Source of the DNA: Pontibacter sp. FD36 | Lineage (GTDB): Bacteria; Bacteroidota; Bacteroidia; Cytophagales; Hymenobacteraceae | Assembly: GCF_015686655.1 (NCBI RefSeq) | Contig: NZ_JADPMP010000005.1 | Coordinates: 1-64,000 of the forward strand | DNA length: 64,000 bases | Direction: 5' to 3' | In this document: positions 8,424 to 16,441 of the stretch, piece by piece | How the letters are laid out: every line of letters starts with the position of its first letter | Position numbering within the stretch: the stretch's first letter is position 1 | Notes under the pieces: generated by a model | The model's database searches: none | Told to the model about the DNA's origin: nothing | The model's input: only the letters and a program-made list of their open reading frames with translations | Made by a program: the position numbers and the translations under genes

Positions 8424-11400
8424 TTAGAATGACACATTTACATTGAAGCCGAATGATCTGGCCGGTGGCAGGTGTCGCCAGCTCATGTAGCCTTCGCTGC
8501 TTCCGCCGGCATACACAAACTCCGGATCGTTGTAGATGTTGTCTTTTGCCCAGATCGAGAACAGGTTACGCCCTACAAAACCGATCGTAGCTTCTTTTAC
8601 CAGATTCTGACCGTCCAGCCAGTTAGTAGGCAAGGTATAGCTCAGGCTAAGCTCCCTCATTTTGAAGAAGTCAGCACTCACGGCGTAGTTTGACTGCACC
8701 GTCGCATAGTGGTTTGCCCAATAGTTGCGGTCGCCTTTGGTTTGGATCTCGGTGTTTGGTGTGAACACGCCCGGAGAGGTCTCAATCACAGAGTTCGGAA
8801 TCACGAATGGTTCGCGGCCATACTGCGTCGTGAGTGGGCTGGTACCGTCTGATATCATGCGGGCAGCTGCCTCGGTGTATACCACGGCACCCATGCGCCA
8901 GTCAAACTGCGCTCCCAGCTGCAGGCCTTTGTACTGCAGGTTGGTATTGAGGCCGATCTGATAAGGTGGTGTACCGGTGCCACCGTAGTAAAGCTCAGAA
9001 CCACTCACCGGGTTACCAGTGGTCGGATCCACGATCACTCTTCCCTGTGGATCACGCTTGTAATCAGTGAACAGGTAGCTGTTGTATGGCTTGCCCACGA
9101 TCAGGTAGTTCTGACGGAAGTGGAACAGCTGATCGATGCCGCCGTAAATCTCCTGCACTTCACTCTTGATATACGTCAGGTTGACACCTACGTTCCACAC
9201 CAGGTGGCCGCGCTGAATCACGTCACCGTTCAGGTTGAGCTCAATGATCTTGTTGCTGGCTTTAAAGGCATTCACCCAAGCGGAAGTGAAACCAGATCCG
9301 GCGGAAACATCAGCCAGAATGGTACCGTCTGTTGTTTTGGCATCTACATAGGCAGCTTCCAGGTTCAGGCGGTTCTGGAAAAAACTCAGCTGCGTACCTA
9401 CCTCAAAGGAGGTCACAAACTCCGGCTTCAGGTTCGGGTTGGCATCAGAGGTGCCCAGGCTAAAGCCCGGCAGGTTACCGTAAGGGAAACCGTTGCTTTG
9501 CGCATACACATTCTGCAACTGGTATGGGTCCACTACCACGTTGCCGGTCTTGTTGTAAGAGGCGTATACCTTGCCGTAGGATAAGGTGCTGTTGTTTTTC
9601 AGGGAAGAGATCGCATCGCTGAACACGAATGACGAGCTCACGCCTGGGTAGAAATAGCTGCGGTTTTCAGGACTCAAAACCGACACAGCTTCCTGGCGGC
9701 CTGTAAAGGTCAGGAACAGGTAGTTGTTGTAGCCGGCCGTAAACTCTCCAAAGCCTGCCACTTGTCTTCTCTGGCTGATGCTGGACTTGCCACCCAGTTG
9801 ACCTAGGCGGTTGTCCTGGTTAAACAGGCCAGGCACTACCAGCGCCGAGGCGCTCAGGTTAACGGCTTTGCTGTCGTCGGTGCGCACGTTGTTGCCCAAC
9901 AGCAAGCGGGTACTGAACTTGCCGAAGTCTTTGTGCATGTCAAGAATGAAATCGCTGTTGATTCTTCTGAATGTCTGGGAAGCATCATTCACGCTGCCCG
10001 GTATGTTTGTGCGGCCCGGGGTGGTGTAAGTAAACTTGCCCACCGTAGTGCGGATATCGTTGTTGCGGTTGTAAAGGCCCAAACGGTAAATGGCATTGAT
10101 CCAGGGAGCGATCTCGTAATTGAGCTCGATGTTTCCGGTCAGGGTCTGCTGCTCGTTTACAGTACGTTGGTTGGCAGCGTTGAAGTATGGATTGGGCTGG
10201 TTGGTGCTGAACCAATAGTTCGGATTCACAAACAGGTTGTTTTCCCAGTCTTTCAGGTCGGCGAAAGGCAGGCTCGCCGGCAGGCGGTATACCGTGGACC
10301 ATGGTTCACTCTGCGTCACGTCGCTCTTATTGAACACATAGTTGACATTATAGCTGGTGCTCAGTTTACCAAACGAGCGCGATCCGTTAAAGCGGGCGCC
10401 TGAGCGTCTGTTTTTGTCGCCTTCTATGATGCCTTTGGTCAGCACATCCTGCAACGAGAAATAGAAAGTTGACTTTTCGTCGCCACCTGAAAAGGACAGG
10501 TCGTTCTGCGTGGTGATCCCGGTATTGAAGAAAGCCTTTCTGCCGTCTGGGTTGGCGCTGTAAGGCAGTTGCCACTGGCTACCGTCTGGCAGCACAGGTC
10601 CTACTGGTCGCATCTCCCCGTCGAAACGAGGCCCCCATGACTGGTACTGCAGTGGGTCGTAGATGCCATTCAGGCCCTGACCGAACTCTGTCTGCTGCTC
10701 CGGCAGGCGGGAGATCTTCTCAAAAGTGGTGGTATTGGAGAAGTTGATGCGCTGCATGCCTGCACGCCCCTTCTTAGTGGTGATCATCAGTACACCATTC
10801 ACCCCATCGGAACCGTACACGGCGGCTGCGTTTGCACCCTTCAGCACGTTGATGCTCTCGATATCGTTCGGGTTCAGGCGGTTGATGTCAGGTATAGGCA
10901 CGCCGTCTACTACATAGAGCGGGGCATTATTGCCCGTGTGGGAGCGTATCCCGCGCAGGTTCACCTGTACATCCGGGTCTACTTTGCTGTCAAACATGTT
11001 GACGCGCAGTCCAGACACTTTGCTGGCCAATCCAAGTATCGGGTTCACGATCTTGCCCTGGTTCAGTTCGGCGGAGTTAACTTGCGCACTGGCCGTGCCC
11101 AGTTCACGGGCGGGCCGCTTTATACCCAATGCACCTGTTACCACGACCTCTGACAGCTGGGTGTTGCCGGACTGAAGCTGCACCTGTATGGAGCCCGCGT
11201 CTCCGTTTACAGACAATTCACGGGAAGCAAAGCCAATGTATGAGAACACGAGCACCTGCCCTTCGGCGGCCTTCAGTTTAAACTCGCCTTCACTATTTGT
11301 TGTAGTGGCCTGGTTCGTGTCTTTTACGCGTACTGTCACGCCTGGCAGCGCAGTGCCTGTGGTTTGTTCTACTACCTGCCCGAGTACCTGAAGCTCTTGG

Positions 11401-11459
11401 GCATTGGCTCCCATGGTGGTCGCTAGCAAGAGCATATATAGCAGTAAATTTCTTAACAT
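8424..11459 (-). CDS. SusC/RagA-family TonB-dependent outer-membrane receptor
   Basis: A 1011-residue TonB-dependent pore with an N-terminal signal peptide (cleavage near ANAQE, residue 20). A carboxypeptidase-regulatory-like beta domain follows (about 24-100), then the plug with the SusC signatures LYVVDGVPI and NPNDIESINVLKGANAAAVYG, then a 22-strand barrel ending in the aromatic terminus NVNVSF. It is first in the susC-susD-PepSY unit and divergent from an AraC-type regulator 194 bases away. The absence of any glycosidase, sulfatase or peptidase argues against a polysaccharide locus. Siderophore import is inferred from the PepSY and PchR-like partners. Confidence 0.93.
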   Translation of the reverse strand: MLRNLLLYMLLLATTMGANAQELQVLGQVVEQTTGTALPGVTVRVKDTNQATTTNSEGEFKLKAAEGQVLVFSYIGFASRELSVNGDAGSIQVQLQSGNTQLSEVVVTGALGIKRPARELGTASAQVNSAELNQGKIVNPILGLASKVSGLRVNMFDSKVDPDVQVNLRGIRSHTGNNAPLYVVDGVPIPDINRLNPNDIESINVLKGANAAAVYGSDGVNGVLMITTKKGRAGMQRINFSNTTTFEKISRLPEQQTEFGQGLNGIYDPLQYQSWGPRFDGEMRPVGPVLPDGSQWQLPYSANPDGRKAFFNTGITTQNDLSFSGGDEKSTFYFSLQDVLTKGIIEGDKNRRSGARFNGSRSFGKLSTSYNVNYVFNKSDVTQSEPWSTVYRLPASLPFADLKDWENNLFVNPNYWFSTNQPNPYFNAANQRTVNEQQTLTGNIELNYEIAPWINAIYRLGLYNRNNDIRTTVGKFTYTTPGRTNIPGSVNDASQTFRRINSDFILDMHKDFGKFSTRLLLGNNVRTDDSKAVNLSASALVVPGLFNQDNRLGQLGGKSSISQRRQVAGFGEFTAGYNNYLFLTFTGRQEAVSVLSPENRSYFYPGVSSSFVFSDAISSLKNNSTLSYGKVYASYNKTGNVVVDPYQLQNVYAQSNGFPYGNLPGFSLGTSDANPNLKPEFVTSFEVGTQLSFFQNRLNLEAAYVDAKTTDGTILADVSAGSGFTSAWVNAFKASNKIIELNLNGDVIQRGHLVWNVGVNLTYIKSEVQEIYGGIDQLFHFRQNYLIVGKPYNSYLFTDYKRDPQGRVIVDPTTGNPVSGSELYYGGTGTPPYQIGLNTNLQYKGLQLGAQFDWRMGAVVYTEAAARMISDGTSPLTTQYGREPFVIPNSVIETSPGVFTPNTEIQTKGDRNYWANHYATVQSNYAVSADFFKMRELSLSYTLPTNWLDGQNLVKEATIGFVGRNLFSIWAKDNIYNDPEFVYAGGSSEGYMSWRHLPPARSFGFNVNVSF

Positions 11460-11584
11460 GTCTTATTGTGCTGAGGTTAACGTTTTGTTACAGGCTCTGC
11501 GAAAGATCTTTTCCTTTCTTCCGGTTCAGCCGTAATATTTTGATATTTGCTATTTAGAAATAGTCTAAATAAATTTAACTTGCG

Positions 11585-11592
11585 CAAAAGTA
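11585..11592 (-). promoter_or_regulatory. Candidate -7 element of the susC promoter
   Basis: TACTTTTG on the minus strand matches the Bacteroidota TAnnTTTG -7 consensus. It would give a leader of about 120 bases upstream of the susC ATG. A weak CTTG lies 24 bases further upstream as a possible -33 element. Confidence 0.45.
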
Positions 11593-11653
11593 TAACCTGC
11601 CGAGCACTTCCGCTTACAAGTGGGGGAATACTTATATCATATAAGGGAAAATT

Positions 11654-12646
11654 ATGGAGCAAGATTTAAGCATTTCCGGACCTGAGCACGCGGCTTACTA
11701 TCATGCCCTATTTAGTGGTGCCGATGATACTCTGATAGAAAAGGAGCAGGCTTTCTCTAATAGAAGCTGTTGCGAAGGGAACGGCCAGCTGCGTGAATTT
11801 TACTTTGAGGATATCTATTTCGGCTATACCCAATGCGAACTGAAAGGTATAAAGGTACTCACCTATCAAAACTGCCAGGACTTTGTGCAGATGCACTTTT
11901 CGCTGCGCTGCCGCTGTGCCGTTACTTCCCTGAACGACAACAGGATCTTTGCCCGCTTTGATCATCAGCAGCACAACCTGCTTTACTTCGGCGACAGGCC
12001 TGTGCAGAAAAAGATAGCACCGGAAGAGGAGTTAGAAGTCATTATTATTAACCTCTCCAAAGTCTTCCTGTTGCGTTACCTCAAAGACAGTTCGCCCGCC
12101 GCACTGCAGCTGCGCGAGTGCCTCACGGCCCTCAGCCCCGGAAAGCTATGCCAGACGAACCTCTCTATTACCCCCAGAGTCAGAACACTGCTTTACGAAT
12201 TGATCAACTGCCCTTACGCTGGTCACTATAAACGCATGTTCTTAGAAGCGAAAGTCGTAGAGCTCCTGATGCTGCAACTGGAGCAGTGTGATCAGGTGGG
12301 TACTACTCCGGCACAGTTGAAAATGAAGGACGCGGATGTAGAAAAGATGTACCATGCCCGCGACATTCTGCTACAAAACCTCGAAAATCCACACTCGCTG
12401 GTAGAGCTGGCGCACTTGGTAGGCACTAACGAGTATTACCTCAAAAAACACTTCAAGCAGGTGTTTGGCACTACTGTATTCGGATACCTGAATGACTATA
12501 GAATGGAGCAGGCGAAGCAGCTGATCTTGCAAGGCGATCTTAAGATTGGGGATATTGCGACTATGCTGGGGTATAAATACGCTGCGCACTTCACATCGGC
12601 ATTTAAAAAGCACTTTGGCTATTTGCCACAGCAGCTCAAAAGCTAA
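11654..12646 (+). CDS. AraC-family transcriptional regulator (PchR-like)
   Basis: A 330-residue cytoplasmic regulator. Residues about 235-330 form the paired AraC helix-turn-helix motifs (SLVELAHLVGTNEYYLKKHF, then IGDIATMLGYKYAAHFTSAF). The N-terminal sensor half, with LEAKVVELLMLQLEQ at its end, resembles the PchR group, whose founder controls ferric-pyochelin uptake. It is divergently transcribed from the susC-susD-PepSY operon and is the obvious candidate to control it, activating when the imported ligand reaches the cytoplasm. The effector is unknown. The start at 11654 is the first ATG. Confidence 0.87.
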   Translation: MEQDLSISGPEHAAYYHALFSGADDTLIEKEQAFSNRSCCEGNGQLREFYFEDIYFGYTQCELKGIKVLTYQNCQDFVQMHFSLRCRCAVTSLNDNRIFARFDHQQHNLLYFGDRPVQKKIAPEEELEVIIINLSKVFLLRYLKDSSPAALQLRECLTALSPGKLCQTNLSITPRVRTLLYELINCPYAGHYKRMFLEAKVVELLMLQLEQCDQVGTTPAQLKMKDADVEKMYHARDILLQNLENPHSLVELAHLVGTNEYYLKKHFKQVFGTTVFGYLNDYRMEQAKQLILQGDLKIGDIATMLGYKYAAHFTSAFKKHFGYLPQQLKS

Positions 12647-12792
12647 TCTGGCTTTGGCTATACCTGCCATTATGAAAACCCCTCTGAAAGCTTCGCTCGC
12701 AAACTCGCGTTTTCGTTTGTCCTCAAGTTAAGAATCTCTGCTATACATTCAGCAAGTGTGTCACTTGTTTTGCCCTAGCTATACCTTAACAG

Positions 12793-12827
12793 AAAAAGAG
12801 CAGCGCAGGCATTGCCCACACTGCTCT
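12793..12827 (-). terminator. Terminator of the DUF4476 gene
   Basis: AGAGCAG (12797-12803) pairs with CTGCTCT (12821-12827), with a further partly paired interior. A T run follows on the minus strand. It lies about 60 bases beyond the stop at 12888. Confidence 0.75.
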
Positions 12828-12887
12828 CACAACACGCATAAACTCTAAACTCTCTAACTCTTAAAATCGCTAACTCCTAAACTTGCT

Positions 12888-13628
12888 TCACCTTCTCCGG
12901 CTGGTATACTCCTCCAGTTCCCGCACATGGTGGTCGAACTTGAAGATGTCGTAGATGTAGTAGAAGCGCTCTTTGTCGCACACATTGTCGTAGGCGAACT
13001 TAGCAAACTCCAGACGGGTGCTCTCAAACTCGAACTGCAACAGCACATTGCGCAGGTCCTCTGACAGGATGCTGCCGTTGCGCACGGCCTCGCGGGCGAT
13101 GGTTAGGCGGGTGCTCTCGAAGTCACGTCCTTTCATGGCGTCAATGAGGCGGTCCACGTCGTATCGATCCAAGAGGTTGCGGCAGGCACCGCCTGGCTCT
13201 TCGTAGCGCGGCGGCACCGGCTGCTCGTAGCGTGGTGGCACGGGCTCATACCTGTCTGGGTAGCGCGGTGGCGGTGGCACGACCACTACGGGCGGCGGAC
13301 CCAGTGGTATTTCGCTGATCACACGCAAACTCACTCTTCGGCCAGATACCCGCACGGCATAGTTGGTCTCAAAGCCGGCGCGGGCCAGCACGTTTATACC
13401 TGTTCTATAAATGCCATGGCGGCCTCTGATCCGGAACTCCACATAATGGTTGCCGGGCCGCAGGTGCGTAATGCGTACAAAGTTGGAAGCCGAGCGGTTG
13501 ATCACGCGCCCGTCCAGCGCCATCTGGAAAGGTTCACCTCTTTGAGTGGTAAAGGTTACAACAGTGGGTTGTGCGAAAGCCGGCAGCGCCAGCAGCACAA
13601 ACAAGAGCGGAAGTAGAAGCTTTTTCAT
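12888..13628 (-). CDS. Secreted DUF4476-domain protein
   Basis: A 246-residue exported protein with a signal peptide (MKKLLLPLLFVLLALPAFAQ). Residues about 21-110 are a small beta domain (TTQRGEPFQMALDGRVIN), followed by a Pro/Arg/Tyr-rich linker (about 113-147, repeated PVPPRYE). The C-terminal DUF4476 helical domain (about 150-242) carries two similar helices, FESTRLTIAREAV and FESTRLEFAKFAY. DUF4476 proteins are widespread in Bacteroidota; the function is unknown. The gene stands alone. Confidence 0.82.
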   Translation of the reverse strand: MKKLLLPLLFVLLALPAFAQPTVVTFTTQRGEPFQMALDGRVINRSASNFVRITHLRPGNHYVEFRIRGRHGIYRTGINVLARAGFETNYAVRVSGRRVSLRVISEIPLGPPPVVVVPPPPRYPDRYEPVPPRYEQPVPPRYEEPGGACRNLLDRYDVDRLIDAMKGRDFESTRLTIAREAVRNGSILSEDLRNVLLQFEFESTRLEFAKFAYDNVCDKERFYYIYDIFKFDHHVRELEEYTSRRR

Positions 13629-13744
13629 GGCTCATAGATTTTAGCGTATACTTTCGCCAAGCCAATTATTGTGCCAGTTTGTGGAACTAAAGTGTGGAGG
13701 GGTTTGTCTGCGGGGATTTCGTGGATTATAGGTATAGGTATAAG

Positions 13745-13774
13745 AAAAAACCACAGGTTTTAAGCCTGTGGTTT
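13745..13774 (-). terminator. Terminator of purM
   Basis: AAACCACAGG pairs with CCTGTGGTTT around a short loop, followed on the minus strand by six T residues. It lies 26 bases beyond the purM stop. Confidence 0.88.
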
Positions 13775-13799
13775 CTCTTTATTAAGCTTATCTAATTTT

Positions 13800-14969
13800 C
13801 TACCCTTCGTAATAAAACATCCCTTTATCGCTCTTGATGGTAAGTTCATTTCGCTCGCTGGCTTCTACACGACCTACAATCTGCGCGTCAACACCAAACG
13901 ATTTTGAAATGTCGATCAGGCTTTGGGCGTGTTGCTCCGGCAGGTATATCTCGAGGCGGTGGCCCATGTTGAAGACCTTGTACATCTCTTTCCAGTCGGT
14001 GTGGCTCTGCTCCTGAATGATACGGAACAGCGGCGGCACCGGGAAAAGGTTGTCTTTGATGATATGCACCTTGTCGGTGAAGTGCAGCACTTTGGTCTGG
14101 GCACCACCGCTGCAGTGCACCATGCCGTGTATATGTTGGCGATGCTGCTCCAGAATGGCCTTCACGATAGGCGCATAGGTACGGGTCGGTGAAAGAACCA
14201 GCTTGCCTACTTCCATACCTGTTTCTGGCTCTACATCGGTCAGGCGGTAGTTGCCAGAGTACACCAGGTCTTTTGGCAGTTCGGGGTCATAACTCTCCGG
14301 GTAAGAGGCCGAGAGGTATGAGTGGAACACATCGTGGCGGGCGGAGGTAAGGCCGTTGCTGCCCATGCCGCCGTTATACTCGGTTTCGTAGGTAGCTTGG
14401 CCATGCGAGGCAAATCCCACGATCACATCACCGGCTTGTATGTTATCATTCGAAATTACCTCATCGCGACGCATGCGAGCGGTCACGGTGCTGTCTACAA
14501 TAATGGTGCGCACCAGGTCGCCTACGTCGGCAGTTTCACCGCCAGTGCTGTAGATGCCGATACCGTTGTCGCGGAGCATCTGCAGCACTTCCTCGGTACC
14601 GTTAATGATGGCTCCGATCACTTCGCCAGGTATAAGATTCTTGTTGCGGCCTATGGTGGAAGAGAGCAGAATGTTATCCGTTGTACCCACGCACAGCAGG
14701 TCGTCGGTGTTCATTACCACGGCGTCCTGTGCTATACCTTTCCATACGCTCAGGTCGCCGGTCTCTTTCCAGTACATGTAGGCTAGGGCCGACTTAGTAC
14801 CCGCACCATCAGCATGCATGATAGCGCAGTAATCCTGATCGCCGGTGAGGATGTCGGGGATGATCTTGCAGAATGCTTTCGGGAAAAGCCCTTTGTCGAT
14901 GTTCTTGATGGCGTTGTGTACGTCTTCCTTAGAGGCGGACACGCCACGCCGGAGGTATCTATTTTCCAT
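13800..14969 (-). CDS. purM: Phosphoribosylformylglycinamidine cyclo-ligase (AIR synthetase), Bacteroidota form
   Basis: This enzyme closes the imidazole ring in step five of purine synthesis, converting FGAM and ATP to AIR. The 389-residue protein has the AIRS N-terminal ATP-binding half (HADGAGTKSALAY, then VVMNTDDLLCVG) and the C-terminal half with HCSGGAQTKVLHF and GHRLEIYLPE. It is about 40 residues longer than E. coli PurM, which is usual for the Bacteroidota type. It is a single-gene unit on the minus strand with its own terminator. Confidence 0.9.
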   Translation of the reverse strand: MENRYLRRGVSASKEDVHNAIKNIDKGLFPKAFCKIIPDILTGDQDYCAIMHADGAGTKSALAYMYWKETGDLSVWKGIAQDAVVMNTDDLLCVGTTDNILLSSTIGRNKNLIPGEVIGAIINGTEEVLQMLRDNGIGIYSTGGETADVGDLVRTIIVDSTVTARMRRDEVISNDNIQAGDVIVGFASHGQATYETEYNGGMGSNGLTSARHDVFHSYLSASYPESYDPELPKDLVYSGNYRLTDVEPETGMEVGKLVLSPTRTYAPIVKAILEQHRQHIHGMVHCSGGAQTKVLHFTDKVHIIKDNLFPVPPLFRIIQEQSHTDWKEMYKVFNMGHRLEIYLPEQHAQSLIDISKSFGVDAQIVGRVEASERNELTIKSDKGMFYYEG

Positions 14970-14993
14970 AGTGCTTGGTCTTACTTGCTCTTA

Positions 14994-15028
14994 CAAATGT
15001 AAGAAAAGGCCTTTGTATATACGCCAAA
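14994..15028 (-). promoter_or_regulatory. Candidate purM promoter
   Basis: On the minus strand TTTG (15028-15025), 23 bases, then TACATTTG (15001-14994), fitting the Bacteroidota pattern with slightly wide spacing. The purM ATG lies 25 bases downstream. Confidence 0.45.
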
Positions 15029-15194
15029 AGCAGTGCTTTAAAAAAGGTTGTTGCGGCAAAATACTGGAGGAACGAGCTCTTTGTTACCCCGCACGCAACA
15101 GGTATATGCTACAGGCCATTAAAGAAAACAGACGCTATACCTTGCAACCATTCCAGAATATATTGACTCCTCTATATAAACAAACTTAAAGCTT

Positions 15195-15743
15195 ATGAAA
15201 AAGATACTCTTGATTTTAACCTTCAGCCTGAGCTTTGTTGGTGCAGCACAAGCGCAGGATTCGTTGCAGGTACAACCGCAACAAGTATCGGCGCCTTACA
15301 AATTGGCTGTTGGGATGCGTTATGCAACCGGCCCAGCGGGTTTAGCGTTGGGCATCACAGCGAAGTATTTTATACGGGAACAGGCTGCCCTGGAAGCTTA
15401 TTCTGACCTGAATCCCGAGGCTCGCCAGTTTCTTTCCTCGATTAGCTATGTCTGGCAGCCTAAGCTCACTACATCCAGTCGACTTAGGCCATATGCCGGT
15501 GTAGGCATTGGCTTGCTCCACACCAAAAACCCTGCACCAATGTATTTCGACGGCCCCTCCTCTTACACCAACCCTGTAGGAGTCTTTTCTTTCGGCGCTG
15601 AATACGCTTTCAAAAAATTACCCTTGGCTATCTCACTCGATTACCGGTCCACTTTTTTGCGCTACGGGCGCTCAACTCCTGCCTATGTAAACCATTACAG
15701 GGCTAGTAATTTAGGTATAGGCTTAAAATATACTTTCCGCTAG
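15195..15743 (+). CDS. Outer-membrane beta-barrel protein, tandem paralogue 1
   Basis: A 182-residue exported protein with a signal peptide (cleavage near GAAQAQ) and alternating strands ending in GLKYTFR, a barrel-type terminus. About half its residues match the next gene: shared blocks include SAPYK, GITAKYF, SYVWQPKL, RPYAGVG and FKKLPLA. The two are evidently a tandem duplication. Predicted size suits an eight-stranded barrel. I do not recognise a named family beyond generic OmpW/OMP_b-brl-like barrels, and the role is unknown. Confidence 0.8.
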   Translation: MKKILLILTFSLSFVGAAQAQDSLQVQPQQVSAPYKLAVGMRYATGPAGLALGITAKYFIREQAALEAYSDLNPEARQFLSSISYVWQPKLTTSSRLRPYAGVGIGLLHTKNPAPMYFDGPSSYTNPVGVFSFGAEYAFKKLPLAISLDYRSTFLRYGRSTPAYVNHYRASNLGIGLKYTFR

Positions 15744-15805
15744 GTATAGCTCCGAGCTCTCTGTCTCTTCATCTTTCTGAATCTAACATCTCAAAAACTT
15801 CACGC

Positions 15806-16348
15806 ATGATCAAGAAAACAATACTTACCCTACTCGGCGCTTGTAGCCTACTAACTGCTCAGACGCAGGATTTGCCTAATGCAAAGCCACAGGCTTCAGC
15901 ACCTTATAAAGCAGCTGTCGGATTTCGTTATACTGTAGCGGGCGCAAACTATTCAGACTTTGGCATAACTGCCAAATACTTTGTTACCGACCAATCGGCC
16001 TTTGAGGCCTATGTCATGTTACCTTCTAGTTCTCATGATTATCTGGCTTCCCTCAGCTATGTCTGGCAACCGAAATTGTCTTTCTCAGACCGCTTCCGGC
16101 CCTATGCAGGTGTAGGAGCTGGTGTGCTGCGACATACAAGTACACCCTATGCCCGAGTAGATAGAACCTATACTAGTCCAATTGCTTTTGGCACGGTCGG
16201 TATAGAGTACCAATTTAAAAAGCTGCCAATAGCACTTTCAGTGGACTATCGAACCCAACTTTTTAGCACCGGACTTCATGCACTACAGTATAACAACAGG
16301 AGTCAGGTCAGCAATATTGGGGTTGGGACGAAGTATACCTTCCGTTAG
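15806..16348 (+). CDS. Outer-membrane beta-barrel protein, tandem paralogue 2
   Basis: A 180-residue paralogue of the preceding gene, 62 bases downstream, with a signal peptide ending near LTAQTQD. It keeps the same skeleton (SAPYKAAVGFRYT, DFGITAKYF, SYVWQPKLSFSDRFRPYAGVGAG, EYQFKKLPIALSVDYR) and the same last residues KYTFR, and it differs mainly in the predicted surface loops. The pair shares a terminator at 16361-16408. Loop divergence between barrels of constant frame suggests altered surface exposure, but this is inference. Confidence 0.8.
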   Translation: MIKKTILTLLGACSLLTAQTQDLPNAKPQASAPYKAAVGFRYTVAGANYSDFGITAKYFVTDQSAFEAYVMLPSSSHDYLASLSYVWQPKLSFSDRFRPYAGVGAGVLRHTSTPYARVDRTYTSPIAFGTVGIEYQFKKLPIALSVDYRTQLFSTGLHALQYNNRSQVSNIGVGTKYTFR

Positions 16349-16360
16349 TTATAACACAGA

Positions 16361-16408
16361 TAAAAAAACCGGCGATTATAGCATTAAGCTAAAATCGCCG
16401 GTCCTTTT
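16361..16408. terminator. Bidirectional terminator between convergent genes
   Basis: ACCGGCGATT (16368-16377) pairs with AATCGCCGGT (16393-16402). T-rich tracts flank both sides, so it can serve the barrel genes on the plus strand and the OmpA-like gene on the minus strand. Confidence 0.9.
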
Positions 16409-16416
16409 ATGTGTAA

Positions 16417-16432
16417 GGTATAGCGCTATACC
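16417..16432. repeat. Perfect 16-bp palindrome made of two fused motif copies
   Basis: GGTATAGCGCTATACC is two head-to-head copies of the window-wide motif, immediately followed by a third (CTATACCT at 16433-16440). It lies in the intergenic space just before the stop of the OmpA-like gene. Confidence 0.9.
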
Positions 16433-16441
16433 CTATACCTG

